A DNA stretch of 57,750 bases from Phoronis australis (lineage: Eukaryota > Phoronida > Phoronidae): the NCBI GenBank assembly GCA_002633005.1, contig NMRA01001060.1:1-57750 (forward strand). Reading direction: 5' to 3'. Below are positions 12,101-25,300 of this stretch, piece after piece. The position numbers and the translations under genes were made by a program. The notes under the pieces are model-generated. The model saw only the letters and a program-made list of their open reading frames with translations. It was not told where the DNA came from and searched no databases. The first letter of the stretch is position 1; each line of letters begins with the position of its first letter.

Positions 12101-12471
12101 ACAATGATAGTTAATGTTTTTCCCCTTGAAGTAGCTTTCAATACAATTTTGATGACACTGCTAATTCCTTGTAAGACAAAGAACAAGGTGTCGTTCTGAA
12201 CGCTTGTTTTAAGCAACTGACCTGGATGTAGACCAGACATCTTCTCTGGGCTCATCATAAAAGTTCCACATCGGGACGCAGTTTATGCCTCCCTGAGCAC
12301 TTCACACCACAGATTATACTAGTCTAAGCAGACACTACAAGGCCGACTAAGCAGAGAGCTAACGCTAGCATTTCCATAACAAACTGACCATCATACAAAG
12401 AAGGCACGTCACGGAAAAAATGGCCGCCATACGCCAATACCATCACAGATAATCCTTTGTACCTCTAGAGA
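9152..12471. other. MBTPS2 3' UTR and downstream intergenic DNA
   Basis: No coding exon seen. The part next to 12471 should be MBTPS2 3' untranslated sequence. Possible minus-strand poly(A) signals are ATTAAA near 11516-11521 and AATAAA at 10956-10961. I cannot choose between them. Confidence 0.4.
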
Positions 12472-15400
12472 TCAGCTGAATAACATCCACATTGCCAATA
12501 CAATGTTCATTCCAATTAGAATAGTGCCAAACAATAGCACTATGTTATAGATGAGAGCCCTGGATTCCGGGTTGGGGATGGTGGATCGGAACATCATCTC
12601 AATGAAGGCAAGCAGTATCCACTGGCCATCCAAAGCGTAACACGGTACCACATTAAGAAGTGCCAGTGCCCCAGACAATGAGACAAGGTATCTACAACGA
12701 GCTAAGGAAATTCAAGAAAACCGTACAGCTTGAAATAAGCAAATGACATGTATTTCATATTCAACTTTTAACAATGGGGCATTTTTCTGTTGTGGAGTCT
12801 GGGCTGGGTGTCATGTGAATATTGTCTTCTAGACAAGACCACTATATATAAAATTCAAATTTTAGCAAAACATTTAGCGAAATACTTTTAAATTTAATTT
12901 AATTTAAAGAACACAAAAGTTACAACACTAAATGATGACATGAAATTTAATGACCATTTCTGTGATCAGATAATCTACAGCAAATAAGAGTATTTGATTT
13001 TTGAAATGAAGTTGCAAGTGAAATTGAGCTATTTTTAAAGAACAGAGTCACACTAGACTGGGAGACTCCACAATTAGGTTATAACTGCAGAAGACTGCTT
13101 TGAAAACACTGTCAGTCAAAAAATAACTTATCCTTAAGATGACACAATGTTATAGAATTGGTCTCAAATTAACTCTCAATTAGCTCAGATGTCATTTCTG
13201 GGCTGCTCAAGAACGAGATCAATATGCTCGCATGAACCACTCAGTTATTTTACATAAGCCAGAAGTATCTTCACAGAAGACAGGTTCAGAATAGTTTTAA
13301 GCATCTTGCTTGTTGCACGACCATGATGCAACCATAAAAAGGATACTTGCAGAATGTTTCAATCACGTAGGGAAGGTTGAGAGGAACAAGCCTGTTGCTG
13401 GGCACATAACCACTGATAGACACTGAAAATGAAATCCACCCATGATACATCATCAAATATTACTGAAAAGTGATGATGAACGGATATAAAACAGGTTCCC
13501 ATGGCCAGCAAAAGAAATAAAAACATCCGTTTTCCGCTGTCATTTCGGATTGCATTTTGTCAAAAACGAACCAAGCCATTTGCTGTTAAAATGATTTCAA
13601 CTGGTTCCCTTCTCAAATCAGTAATGATTCTGGGCTAAGGAACACCTGAGAGTTGGTTATTGCTGGAGACGATGCTTGGCACATAAAATGACCAGCTTAG
13701 TCAAGCCGACTGAGCAGTCACAAGCAGAGAAAGAGAGACCAGGCTCAAGAGGTCGACAGCATTCACTGCATCCATCATGGTTCGACCAATAACATGATGC
13801 ACCCATCATGAGTAAGAAACAAGTTGAAAGCAGTTTTTTATACGTTAAGAAACAAAAGGCAGGTATAAAACATCTACTGAAATGAGTGTGAAGTGCCTTA
13901 TTTAGAAACAAGCAAAACAGTAAAAACAGCAAAACCATAATGCCGTATTTGCCGTAATAACAGCCCATGTCCCTATAAGAGCCCCCCCCCCCAATGCGTT
14001 TTCAGACTTTAGTAAAATAAGCGTCCAGTCCATGAACGTGTATGTGCGAAAAATGCCTTACCTGCAGTCCTAAAATTCTACAGTAACATCTTCAAGTTAT
14101 CAATAATATCCGACAGTCCTGAAAAAAATCATTGTGCGCAGAATTTGTAGACCACGAGCCTCGCCGTTATGTCGGTATTTAGCCATGACTATACACTTCA
14201 AACTTCCACCATGCCTCAAAACGAACACAGAAGTTCTGCTGATTGCGAGGACCAATGGTCTGGCCTTTCNTGGTAAAATAAGCGCCCAGTCCATGAACAT
14301 GAACGTGCGAAAAATGCCTTACCTACAGTCCTAAAATTCTACAGTAACGTCTTCAAGTTATCAATAATATCTGACAGTCCTAAAAAAATCATTGTGCGCA
14401 GAATTTGTAGACCACGAGCCTCGCCATATGTCGGTATTTAACCATGACTATACACTTCAAACTTCTGCCATGCCTCAAAACGAACACAGAAGTTCTGCTG
14501 ATTGCGAGGACCAATGGTCTGGCCTTTCAGAACAGAAGTAGTGTACTTGTCTACGGGATTGCTTTGTAGATATTTCCCACTTTCAATAGGAATCCAAATT
14601 TTTTTGTAGACCTACACGTGAAAACCGCGAATCGAAGAATAACAAACAGCTTGGCCAGAGTTAAAAGCACGTGGCCAGGAAGCGCGCACTATATACATGA
14701 ACCTGTCATCAAAGGCATTAGTCGGGAACTATCCATTCATGAAACGGGTAGCATAGTATCGGCAAGAAATGAATATTGGCACTAATTTCCGACAGTTTCT
14801 AATACTATAAAAATGTTTGTGTTATTATTAAAATGAATTGTTTGATATACCATAATTGGTGTTTTTAAGCCGAATATTGGATAAAATAACCACTGACAGT
14901 GAATGCTTACACACCCTTACACTGAAAAATAACTGTCAGATAGTCACGTACACATCCAGCCGCACGGCGACTAATATGGCCTCTTACCGAGACAAGCAAA
15001 CGTTTTTAGCACATGAGACTGGCAAGTGCTGATTGAAACACGCCCTGGTTTAGGCCTACTGCTTGTGCAAATTTCTTTAGATACAATGCCCATCTAGTTC
15101 GTTAGATTGCGTGGCTCTGGCCAAAAGACGGTCTGTGCTCTGCCAAATGAACTCTGGTGGCACGCACGCGTTCGCTTACCCACAAACGCAGACAACTTCA
15201 AAACTAACATCAAGTGACAACAACATGTGTGTTCGTCCCGACATTTTTCTCATGTAGATGGCACGATATCAGCACAGATTTGTACTTAAACCTACCGTGA
15301 TCCTGACTCCACGGGAACTTAAAAATCTTAGGGACGCCAAACTTGGAAAAATTAAGGAGGATTTCAGGTAATTTGCTCGAGTTGAAACTGTATTTTTATT

Positions 15401-18400
15401 GAAACATTCAAGTTGCCGTATCGACGATTGCAAAGCAGGCAGTCGGCGAGTTTTCGCCCTAGGATTTCAGCACAAGTTTCTGTAAAATGATCGTAATTTA
15501 GCAGCAAAGTTTGATAGCAATGCACCACGGTTTTGTAGAAAGTCTTTCATAGATTACAGATACGTCACACAGCGTAAATATAATGAATCTTAGCCAGGGC
15601 TTGGAATGGCGAATGACAAAAAAAGCGGAAATTTTTACGGCCCAAAACATGCACACACCCAGCCTTGAAATAGTCGATGTGGACCTTTTGCCGACAAAAA
15701 TCAGGACAAAAAAAATGTGGACCTTTTGCCGACAAAAATCGGGAGGACAAAAAAAACAGTACCACCTCCACAAGCGTGCGTCTGCGTCTTTTTAGCTTCC
15801 TTGTCCACTCCCACCTCCACACATTTTTGGCTGCGGAGTCTTTGTATTTGTCGCCGCGGTTTACAATCACATGAGACGCCATTGAAGAAATCCACCACGC
15901 TATCCCAGATGGCCCGACAATGATGACAGTTTACATTCCTCCAAAACATAAAGAGCTTTTTGAGGTGAAAGTTGTTGGCAACGCCGCGGTAATAAAGAAA
16001 TTTGCAGTGGAAATTTTATATTAAATCCTGATTCTTTTACGCGGAAATGTAATAAAATACGCGGACAGAACATTTGAAAAAAGCGGAAATTTGCGTTTCC
16101 GCGGAAAATTCCAAGCCTTGCTTAGTTTCCGATTTCACCCGTTTCGGGAACCGGGTTTCAATGGCCTTGGGTTATAATAAGCGCCACCCACTGAAACGAA
16201 CTTTTTTAAGCGCCCTGGGTGGTTATTACGGCGAATACGGCAAGTGTGAAACAATTGCAGAAAGAACCGGGAACTTACTTTCATTGCAAAACAAGATTTC
16301 CAGCTGAGTGCAGATAAGGCTAAGTTCATGAAAGGTAGCAGGTCCAGTTATAACCAAGGGCATTGCATGTTTCAATTTTTATCCAAAATTCAGTTTCCAA
16401 AGATGGACACCAAGTGGGAATGTGAACTAGGACTGAATTTGTGCCAGCAGCAATCACGTGCTAACAAACATCCTCTGTATGACTGGGCATTATTCACAAG
16501 CCCCTGAACTGCAGTGCATAAAACAAAAGACAAGATGACTCACTCACCAGAATAATGTAGATCTGGAGGATAACCTAGAAACAGCAGTGGTGGTCGTCCA
16601 TCATGGCTGACTCTAAGCAGTTTGGTGTGGTTGTCCAAGGAGGGGTACACACAGACACTTTCTACATTTGGCGTGAAGCAGTCGCTCTGTAGACGGCACG
16701 GCTGCCGATCAGCCGTACTTCGGGCTGGTAGACATGCGTATTTCTGAAATAATTTCATACCCAACAATACTGATTTGCATCAAAATTGATACGCTCGAGG
16801 AAAGTCGAAAAGAAATTGGGGGTAGTTAGAGAGATGTGGAATGTGGCATTGCAGTTTTTGAACTTTTAAAGTGCGGCTTGATCAGAATACTTGAAAATGT
16901 TTTAAGCAACCATGTACCTTTACTACACAAGTACACAATTCCAGTGCATCCAAATGAATAAGCATTATGTGTAATGCAGAAAAGAAATGATTAGCGTGCC
17001 GCAGATTGTCTTTTATTAAATGATGTGTTTGCAGTAAAATATGCAAGGATTTCAAATAAATTCCATTTTATGTATTAGATAGTTGTTGTTCTCTAGTGAA
17101 AATCAATGCTTTTTAAACGGCCATTACAAACACGTTGGTTTATGTAAAACCTTTCAATCAAATCAAAAAAAGTCACGCCTATTTAGGACGGAATATTACT
17201 CACGACAGTGCACATTTCACGAATTACCAATATTCTCATATTAATTAGTTTTATCTTTTAAAAACTGGTTTCATAGTTCAATTCCATCAAAGACAGTGAA
17301 AGTGCAGACATGAAGTCACTAAAAAACAACAAACCAAGTTTGGGTTAGCTTTGGTGTGGTACGCAAAACAAAGGTGTGTGTTGGATATGTTGCAACACTC
17401 CATATTTCCTGTCAATGTCTGGTAACCTGAAAACAAGAAAAACAAGATTACAACAGTTTCACCCAGTTTGCTAACACAGTTGTTTGCACTGCTTCTTATT
17501 AACAATTATTTTAGACAAACATGCATATTTTCAAGAACAGAACACCCAAGACCTTGACCGAATGGAAAGTAGGGAGAGAACTTTGGGCAAAAATGGCTCG
17601 AGTGCACACCATTCATAAGGTTGTTACACAGGTAATAACAAATGAATGAAATGTTTATTAGGTTTTACTCAGTTGCACCCCATTCGATTTTCCAAGAACA
17701 TATCTCGATGTGATGGGTGTGTAATCAATTCAGTGCAACGCCAACATAGGTTGTAATAGACAGTTAACTTTTTGTACATTTTAGTATCAAAACAAAAAAA
17801 CGTGTCATTAAACAAGTTATCAAAATAGCATGACAAAACCTAATACAGTATGAAATGCAAAGGGTTAAATAATGGAATTTATTTCACTGTCTACAACTGA
17901 GCACACAAACATGCAAATTCTATCAATGAATATTTTGTCAAAAATTACCCTCTTCCTCACTCACACTAAATACCCGACGCTCACGCTCAACGATTCCAAG
18001 ACTTACTGTGTGTGGCTGCATCCTGTATTTTGATTTGTTCCACAGCCATACAGTAACCAGTGTTGGGCGACTTCATACTGTTCTGTACACAGGCCGTCCA
18101 GTCAGCCACAGATGTCACTCTACATCCACTAATGGATGTCACGCGGTCGCCTGGGTAGAGGCCACGGGGACCAGACACAGGTGAACCCTGCGGAAGGATC
18201 AGACTTCAATAAATGTAAGAGGAAGACTTTTTTAAATAAACTGAAATCACGTCTGCATGCTTAAAGACGTATTTGCATGCTCCTAACTATGTTTAATGTA
18301 TAGCAGGAACTAAACGACAATGCTATTTGAACATCATCTACGCTAAACTAAGTGCAGTTCTATTCATTGACAACTTGTAAATGTGACAACAAAAAAATCT

Positions 18401-21400
18401 GAAAATAGGTGACCTTTGCACTAATGACATACCCTGGGGGCTCACATAGCCTGCATCATGCAGTGTAATTCTTCAACACCACATCATGACACTACTAGAC
18501 ACAGTCGAGTGATATACGGTGGATCGTTTTTGCCACCAAACTTATTCTTAAAAACATTTGGCAATTTTCAACATACTTTATATTCACATCGTCGCTAAAT
18601 GCTGTGTTTCCAATTAATTTGACCAAACAGTCATAGAGATACGGAATTAGCGTAAGTTCCATTTTTGATGCATGAAAATAAAGTTGTGACAAGAACTCTA
18701 CACCTCAGTTTATGTCTGTGGCCATCTCATGGACAGCATGTTAAAGTCCTTGGAGTAATGAGTTGTGCTAAGTTAGCAAGGGTATCGTTACAACTAACTG
18801 ATGTGAGAAGATGGAAATGGCTTCTGACATGTAATATTATAGTTGATTCAAGGTCAGAACAAATTTTAACCTCACAAGCAGAATTTTGCTTCTAACATTT
18901 GGAACTTGAAACAAAACCAACGGAGTTTGAAGCTGTTCCTTATGTTTAAAACAAGCTAAACAGGTACGAGCAGCCATGCAATTCTCATTTTTAAGTCAAC
19001 AAGCAAAATCGGGATAACCAGGTGCATTTTGCACTCTCACTTGCACTAAAGTCAAACATTGTGATTGCAGTGCAAGTAATCTCTAGTTGGCTACAGGGAC
19101 CTGAAGAAAAAGTACAGAATAAGGGGTACACGCTGCTTCCCAGTTTCAACAGGCAATTTAATAACATAAATCACTGCTCTAGGATATGCAAAACCACTTC
19201 TCAGAGATTTGTAAAAGCGCTCGTGAGAATTTAAAAAGTCAACGTAATAGGCAACCCACCTCGACGACGTCGGTGATGACAACTGAATAGCCGGTGTTGT
19301 AGAACAGTGTCATTAAGCCAGGCATAGAGAACCAAACAGCAAGTGCCAACAGGACAATAATGAAGTTGTGCCAGACACCAGCACAGAAGATGCGTAGTTG
19401 ACGTATAGGGGAGATGATCTGCAGATGCTCGGTACAAAGGTCCACGTAGGCGCCTGGGTAGATGGCCATGACGAACAGACCAAAGCCATTCACGCGCACT
19501 TGCTCTCTAAACAATATAAGGAGCTGTTAATGTTGGCCACAATAGTAGGGAACAGTACTATAAAAAATCACTAGTAAGTCCAATATGCAATAATAGTTTG
19601 TTCGAGAAAATGGCAATTTTCCTTGAGAAACATTTTCATAATTGAAGTTTCAATTAATTTTTAGAAATCATTTAGTTTCAGATACCATTAGCTTTTAAGC
19701 ACAGGAATTAACTGGCTAGGATGTACCATCACCAGTCCATTTTCAAAATGGACTGAGGTACCCTTTGTTGACCATTTAAGTTTTCAGCAATACGTTGCCT
19801 TACGGATATTTTCAAAAGTTGACACAGCATCAGACTAATTTCACACAGATTGGATTGTAGTAACACACCCTATTGGCCATTTTGATTTCTTTCCTGTGTC
19901 CGTTGATTATTGTAGCTTCTCAGATATTGATGAAACTCAACACAAGGGATGTGCCAGCACTATTTGATTATTACAAAAGCTGCAAAATTGTAGATGATTT
20001 CAGGGCTTCTCATTACTGCTTGAGATTGGGCCTGCTAGCTGGCATGTCATGGTGTGCCATTTTATTCGCCGAGCACGATCTCGAGGAATAATAGACTGTT
20101 AGGTCTTTGCAATGTACAGAAATTGCTTGTCACCTAAGTAAAGAACAAATCAAGATCAATTTTATAGTGACGAGTGGTCTAAATGATAAGTTCGCTTCTT
20201 GAACGAAATGCAGGACAAAAGCCCATGAAAACAAAAATATGCTTAAAATAGAGAAATGCCTAACTGACAATAGATGTCGCTACCTGACAGCCGCTACTGC
20301 ATGCCCAACTTCATGAAGAATGCCACAGATAAGAAGTGTGAGAAGGTAGTAGGCTATTTGGCTCATTGGCAGATTCACTCCGGGCATCTGAAACGTGAAG
20401 AAAGACCACTTAATAATTTCAAAAATATACCGAACGTAAAGCAATTGACCTTGTCCTGAAAAACATCAACGACTTAAAAGTCACAATAATCAGCATATGC
20501 CATTGCTCCTAACCAAGAACACTTCATAATTCTCAGTGTACATCACGTATCAAATCATTAAATGTATTTGTATCATGGAAACACACACTGGTGCTCATGT
20601 TAGTTTCCTGCTGAAATGAAGAAACTGTCACGCAAGTACTTAAGGAAATCATCTTAAGAGGCAGAGAAAAATAAATTTGATATGTTACTCCAAAAAAGCA
20701 TTGTTTAGATGTAGCAGTCCCTGATTTTGAGAACCAGACAATTACTGAATAATGTGTCCCCTTATTCAGTGGATGAAACTGGTTCCCAAAATCAGGAACC
20801 GCTAAATCCAACCAGAGCCCTAAAAAACAACAAGCTCCTACAAAATTGAAAAAATAAGATTTTACAAAAACCTTACCACAGGTGTCAGCACTTGTTGTTC
20901 CACCTTTTGTCGCCCAAGGGTATTAATGACCAGCAACGACAGAATAAAGATTGCAAACACCATGGCAACGAGGCCGAAACACACTCCTACAGTGAACCAT
21001 ATTCTCCAGAATTTGGGGTGCCAGTGTCCAATACGACAGAACACGCGATTGACACATGTTGTGTACCACCTTAGCTGCAGCACTGAGATGCTTAAACCAA
21101 ATCTATTCAGCAGCTGCGTATATATCCTGGATGACCATTTCTGGTGCTGAAATAAAAACAAATTCTTAGCACATTTTGAAACAAACAAAAAAAGAATCAA
21201 GTTAGAAGAATCATGGACCGTGAACTTGGAATTGCATATTCATTAGGGCAATCAGGTGAAATTTTTTGTTCAGTGTAAAGAATTTTTGGCCTCACGATCA
21301 CCCATTTTCTAATTTACCGTAACTTGTGTCAAAGAATCAGAAGAATGTGCGATAGTTGAAAAGGGTTGGTTAAAATTTACTTTATTTTATTCACATGTAA

Positions 21401-21790
21401 TTTGATTTAATGCAGTGCAAATTTTTATCAACGTGAACGTGATTGTTTGACTGACCTTGTTAAGTTTTCTTGTGTACTCCAAGTCCAAGTTCATGCATAT
21501 GCCATCCGAGACATAAGCAGGATTTTCAAGTTCACGCACTGCAATTGAAGCAGTTCAACTTGCCAAGATTCTCTGACTGCTTAGAACCGCTAGACAATTT
21601 TGAACTTTTCCAACAATTTTAAGCACCAAAACATTCGTTTTCACAATCTCCACATGGCTAGAGGTGACAAAATGTGCTTTTATTACTATTTGATGTATTT
21701 CCTGGTAAACTATACCTTGAGAAAAGCATCCACTAAGTACAGAGATGCCCAAATCCCCAACAACAGAGCGGCCCATGTCACTTGCGTCAT
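12472..21790 (-). CDS. MBTPS2: membrane-bound transcription factor site-2 protease (S2P), 9 coding exons
   Basis: S2P is a Golgi intramembrane zinc metalloprotease (M50) that makes the second cut in SREBP and ATF6 after site-1 protease. Coding exons (minus): 21790-21716, 21146-20877, 20387-20284, 19506-19260, 18187-18007, 17426-17335, 16743-16548, 13422-13347 and 12691-12472. They join in frame to 486 residues ending in TGA, and all introns are GT-AG. The start MTQVTWAALLLGIW begins a hydrophobic segment that aligns with the human N-terminus. The zinc site HEVGH is at residues 140-144 and the third ligand motif LDG at 434-436, after NVVPCYALDGQWIL. The PDZ-like luminal part spans roughly 230-390 and is cysteine-rich. 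Human S2P has 519 residues; the difference is mostly its poly-serine run, absent here before MPGVNLP. Exons and product are certain; untranslated ends are not. Confidence 0.97.
14012..14528 (+). repeat. ~258-bp direct duplication separated by a single N
   Basis: 14012-14269 and 14273-14528 are nearly identical (both start GTAAAATAAGCG and end GGTCTGGCCTTTC), with scattered substitutions and small indels. The only ambiguous base here, N at 14270, sits exactly at the junction. Confidence 0.85.
15594..16120. mobile_element. MITE with 5-bp target-site duplication
   Basis: The left end CCAGGGCTTGGAAT and the right end (minus strand) CAAGGCTTGGAAT form short terminal inverted repeats, with GCGGAAATTT blocks inside both ends. 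CTTAG flanks the element on both sides (15589-15593 and 16121-16125). There is no transposase; the interior has two copies of a GTGGACCTTTTGCCGACAAA unit near 15680-15745. Confidence 0.6.
20717..20802. mobile_element. palindromic MITE, copy 1 (MBTPS2 intron 2)
   Basis: Left arm GTCCCTGATTTTGAGAACCA and right arm (minus strand) GGTTCCTGATTTTGGGAACC pair around a centre with ACTGAATAATG and its inverse. It is related to the hairpin at 40578-40727. Confidence 0.6.
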
Positions 21791-22386
21791 CGTCTTCTCT
21801 TCATGGTGACATCTTTCACAACCAGCAAGGTTCCAATGATAAAACCGCACATCCAACACCAATCATCTTTTTAATTTTGTACACACCACTCGACCACAAG
21901 TGAAAATGTTAAAAAATTGTCTGGAAATTAAACTAAAAACATCACTTCGTTCATCGACTCAGAATCAAACTTCAGCGTTTCATGGTATCTATCTAACTAC
22001 ATTCAGACATAAGGCACTGGAATCAAATCTCACAATTAAGGATCAATGAAAGAAAAGAATGATACTGTTTACAAAATCCCTTAGGCCTCATGCTTAGCTT
22101 CTTTGTTGAAAAATAGGTCACCGGAAGTACACGTCATTCCTACCTTTAATATCACTCGACCACGAAAGGCATAGAACAGACAAGTGAAATAAGAAATACT
22201 CTACTTAGGGAGGAGATATAAGTCTTTTATGTCTTCCATGGTATCTTTTTGACTATTTTTGCTCTTTTTGTGCAGTACTGGTATTGAAAAGGAACAGAGC
22301 CCTTTTAAATTCGTTCGATTTTCATTTGTAGAAGTGATGAAAACGACACCAATGGTAGAAAGGAGAACTATCTTTCGTCATCCAAA
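21791..22386. promoter_or_regulatory. shared divergent promoter of MBTPS2 and EIF2S3
   Basis: The 596 bp between the two start codons must hold both 5' untranslated regions and both core promoters unless there are upstream exons. An ETS consensus CCGGAAGT lies at 22121-22128. Next to it, CACGTCA (22130-22136) reads TGACGTG on the minus strand, the core bound by ATF6/XBP1 and other CREB/ATF-type bZIP factors. No TATA box is placed convincingly. A pyrimidine-rich CTATCTTTCGTC lies just before the EIF2S3 ATG. Confidence 0.55.
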
Positions 22387-25300
22387 ATGCCGGATACGCA
22401 AAGTTTACAGCCACATCTGTCGAAACAAGATCTTTCAACCCTTGTAAGTTGATCATTGCTTGTCGTCCTCGTGCGATAAAGTCATAGTCTAATACTTCTT
22501 CAATATTTTTACAGATTTCATTGTCTGCAGAACGATTATTTGTGCCGGACTTGTACATAACTCTTACTGGCACGTGATTTTCAGAACCCGAATCCTTCCA
22601 AACCATCCATCTGACTGTCGATCTGACTGATAAACAGTTGGAACACAGTGTTAATCACGTGTGTTGGAATGTTCTGGTCTACCTTTTTGTTCCAAAACAC
22701 GACGTTATGTCATCACCCCCCCGGGGCTCAGCTCTGTTTTGTGTTGACTACATTTAGGTTTCCAATTCCTTCAGTAGGGTGGTCTAACAATATGGCCAAA
22801 ACTCAGCAAGAGTGAAACTGCCATTTTTCATGATTTTCACAAGCTCTTGTCTGTTTGCATGCCAAATGAAAAGTATGCCAGGGAAATATTTAAACTTTCC
22901 CTTTGTATTAACTGCAGGTTCACGTGCAGCTTTCCTTTACTCATAAGTCTTCTTAAACACAAGCTGGAGATTGGAGCACCTAATGCACACGTCCTGCATG
23001 TAGCAGGACCAGACAAAGGGAGCCAATTCCCATGATGCCCCAGTCATGTGACAACACTAGAATTCACAACATCCGGCCACTAACGGAAACTCACGGACGA
23101 ACACACGAGACAACACGAAAGAGGAGACCACACAAACCAACATTCAGAACAATACCCATTACAACAATGGGGGCATTAATGAAAATTTTTCAAAATTGAA
23201 GTAATGCGAGTACTTCACACATTTTTCACTCACCGGTAAATTCTTGTGATTTACAGTAGGGATCAAACTTTCAGCTGCTAAATGGCTGTTGCTGAACTGA
23301 TTTTAATGATACTGATATCAAAGCTTATATGCTTACAAAGGCTTCATAAGAATTCTCAATCTAATATTAAAAATCTGACGTTAAAAAAACAACTTAATCT
23401 GTTTCTGCTTCTGCCACATAACCCTCACAGACTACTCTCATTTCCAAATGGCATTCAATTGAAAACTACAGTCAGTCGACCTACAATCAACCTAAAACAT
23501 TTTGGCACACTTTCCATAATATTTCACTGGAAGTATTACTCATTGTTGTAAATTCTTTACTGAAATAAAGACTTACCATCATGGAATTGTTATGTTATCA
23601 ATTGTTGTTACTGCAAGCCGTATCGATCTTTAAGAGCACAACCAGTAAACCCTTGGAAAACCTACATTGGAACCATAGTACACATACGTCACATGGACTG
23701 ATGGAGGTCAACTGAATAACCATGTAATGGCAGGAGACATGTTGTGGCCAAATTGCTGCTTATTTGCTCATAGATCATAGCTCCGTTTGCAACAAAAAAT
23801 TCCCGAAAGATTCTTGATCACAATCCCTGCAAGTGCAATATCACTGCATTTTTAAGTATCTCTGCATTAACACGATAAATGCATATGCGCTTCCAGGTTT
23901 TGACAATTTTATTTTACTTTGTATGTGTTGGTTGGCACCCGGTGCTACTAGTTTGGTTCATTTAGGCCTTTCCACTACCACATGTGGTGTTTTGAATTTG
24001 CGAAGTTTAGTCAAACTTGTGTTCCCATAGGTAACTACCTTCTTCCGTGTGTAAATTGTTATTTACAGTCAGAGCATGACACTCAATGAAATCGTAAGCA
24101 TAACGTTGGTCGCGAACATGAAGTAGAAAAAGGAATGTACTCTAAAGGGTGCAGCTGTGGCAGTATTTTTTTAACCAATTTTGCATTAAGAGATAGCTGC
24201 AGGCAAGTGGGCAAACAAGCGTCCAATGATTCTTTTTTGGAGAGAGAACCCTTGCTCACCTTGAGAGGAAGGTGACTCTGCCTTCTTAATTAGGCATTTT
24301 CTCTCCTTCCTTGCTACCTGACAGATATATAGATTATCTGATATGGTTGTACACTATGCAGATCCTGGAAGTCGTAACTTAACATTACTAGTATAAATCT
24401 GTCACCGTGGTGTTTTTAAGACTTTGAATTTCTTTTAGCTATGTTTTGTTTCCATTTTGCAGGATGTTACTAAGTTGACTCCAGAGACTCCAGATGTAAT
24501 TAGCAGGCAAGCAACTATAAATATTGGTGAGTGTATTGAGAAATCACTTGTGACTGATGCTCATGCATAGCTGCCATCTTAAGTCGTAAGGTCTGTGTGT
24601 GATCTGAGTCCAGGATATTTGAGATTTTGTAGGTGTAAAAGAGTTGGTTAGCCAAAACTGAATATGAAATAGGTAAAGTTATGTGAACGTAAAATCCCAC
24701 TGTAGCCAGGTCTACTATTACCTGTTAAATTTCATGTTAGTTGCATCTAAGTTGTTAGAATCAGTGTCGTTTTTGAAACGCATCTGAATTAACTGACCTC
24801 AATGTTGTCTTTCTCTGTACATCGAGGACCTGAAATGAAATTCTTGTGGCCTTTTTCAGGCAGTTACTTATATCAAAATAACAGTTTATTCTTAAAAGAT
24901 GACCTGTTAGCAAGCTTAGCAAGACTGGTCAAAATTCATTTATATTAAACAATAGACTGCCATTTCTGCAAAGTGAGTTAAAAAAAGTGAAATGATCTTT
25001 GTTGCTCTGTAGGATGCTTGTTACCCTATGTTCGTTTGTTTTCCAGGTACTATCGGTCATGTAGCTCACGGCAAGTCCACAGTGGTCAAAGCTATATCTG
25101 GTGTGCAGACAGTTAGATTTAAGAATGAACTTGAGAGGAATATCACCATTAAGCTAGGCTATGCTAATGCTAAAGTGAGTCTTGCTCGTGATATGTGCAG
25201 CTGAATAATGTTCATATCAACAGTAAAATACATATGGTACTTCTTCACTTAACTGTTGCAAAAGTAATTTATCAACATTGAAACCAGACATTGTCTTTGC

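Larger units (their letters stand above)
13941..16242. mobile_element. possible old TIR element in MBTPS2 intron 7
   Basis: TGCCGTATTTGCCGTAATAA at 13941-13960 reappears inverted, with one change, ending at about 16241 (TTGCCGTATTCGCCGTAATA on the minus strand), followed inward on both sides by a CCC(A/T) and a GCG/AAGCGCC-type block. No transposase ORF lies between. The interior has an N, a 258-bp tandem duplication and a nested MITE. The pairing could be two independent copies of a dispersed repeat. Confidence 0.35.

Noticed and set aside
24069-24093. Micro-exon as the true second exon or start of EIF2S3
   Set aside because: Exon 1 at 22387-22443 encodes the conserved [12 protein letters not shown] and joins in phase to DVTKLTP, so the micro-exon is not needed; kept only as a possible alternative.
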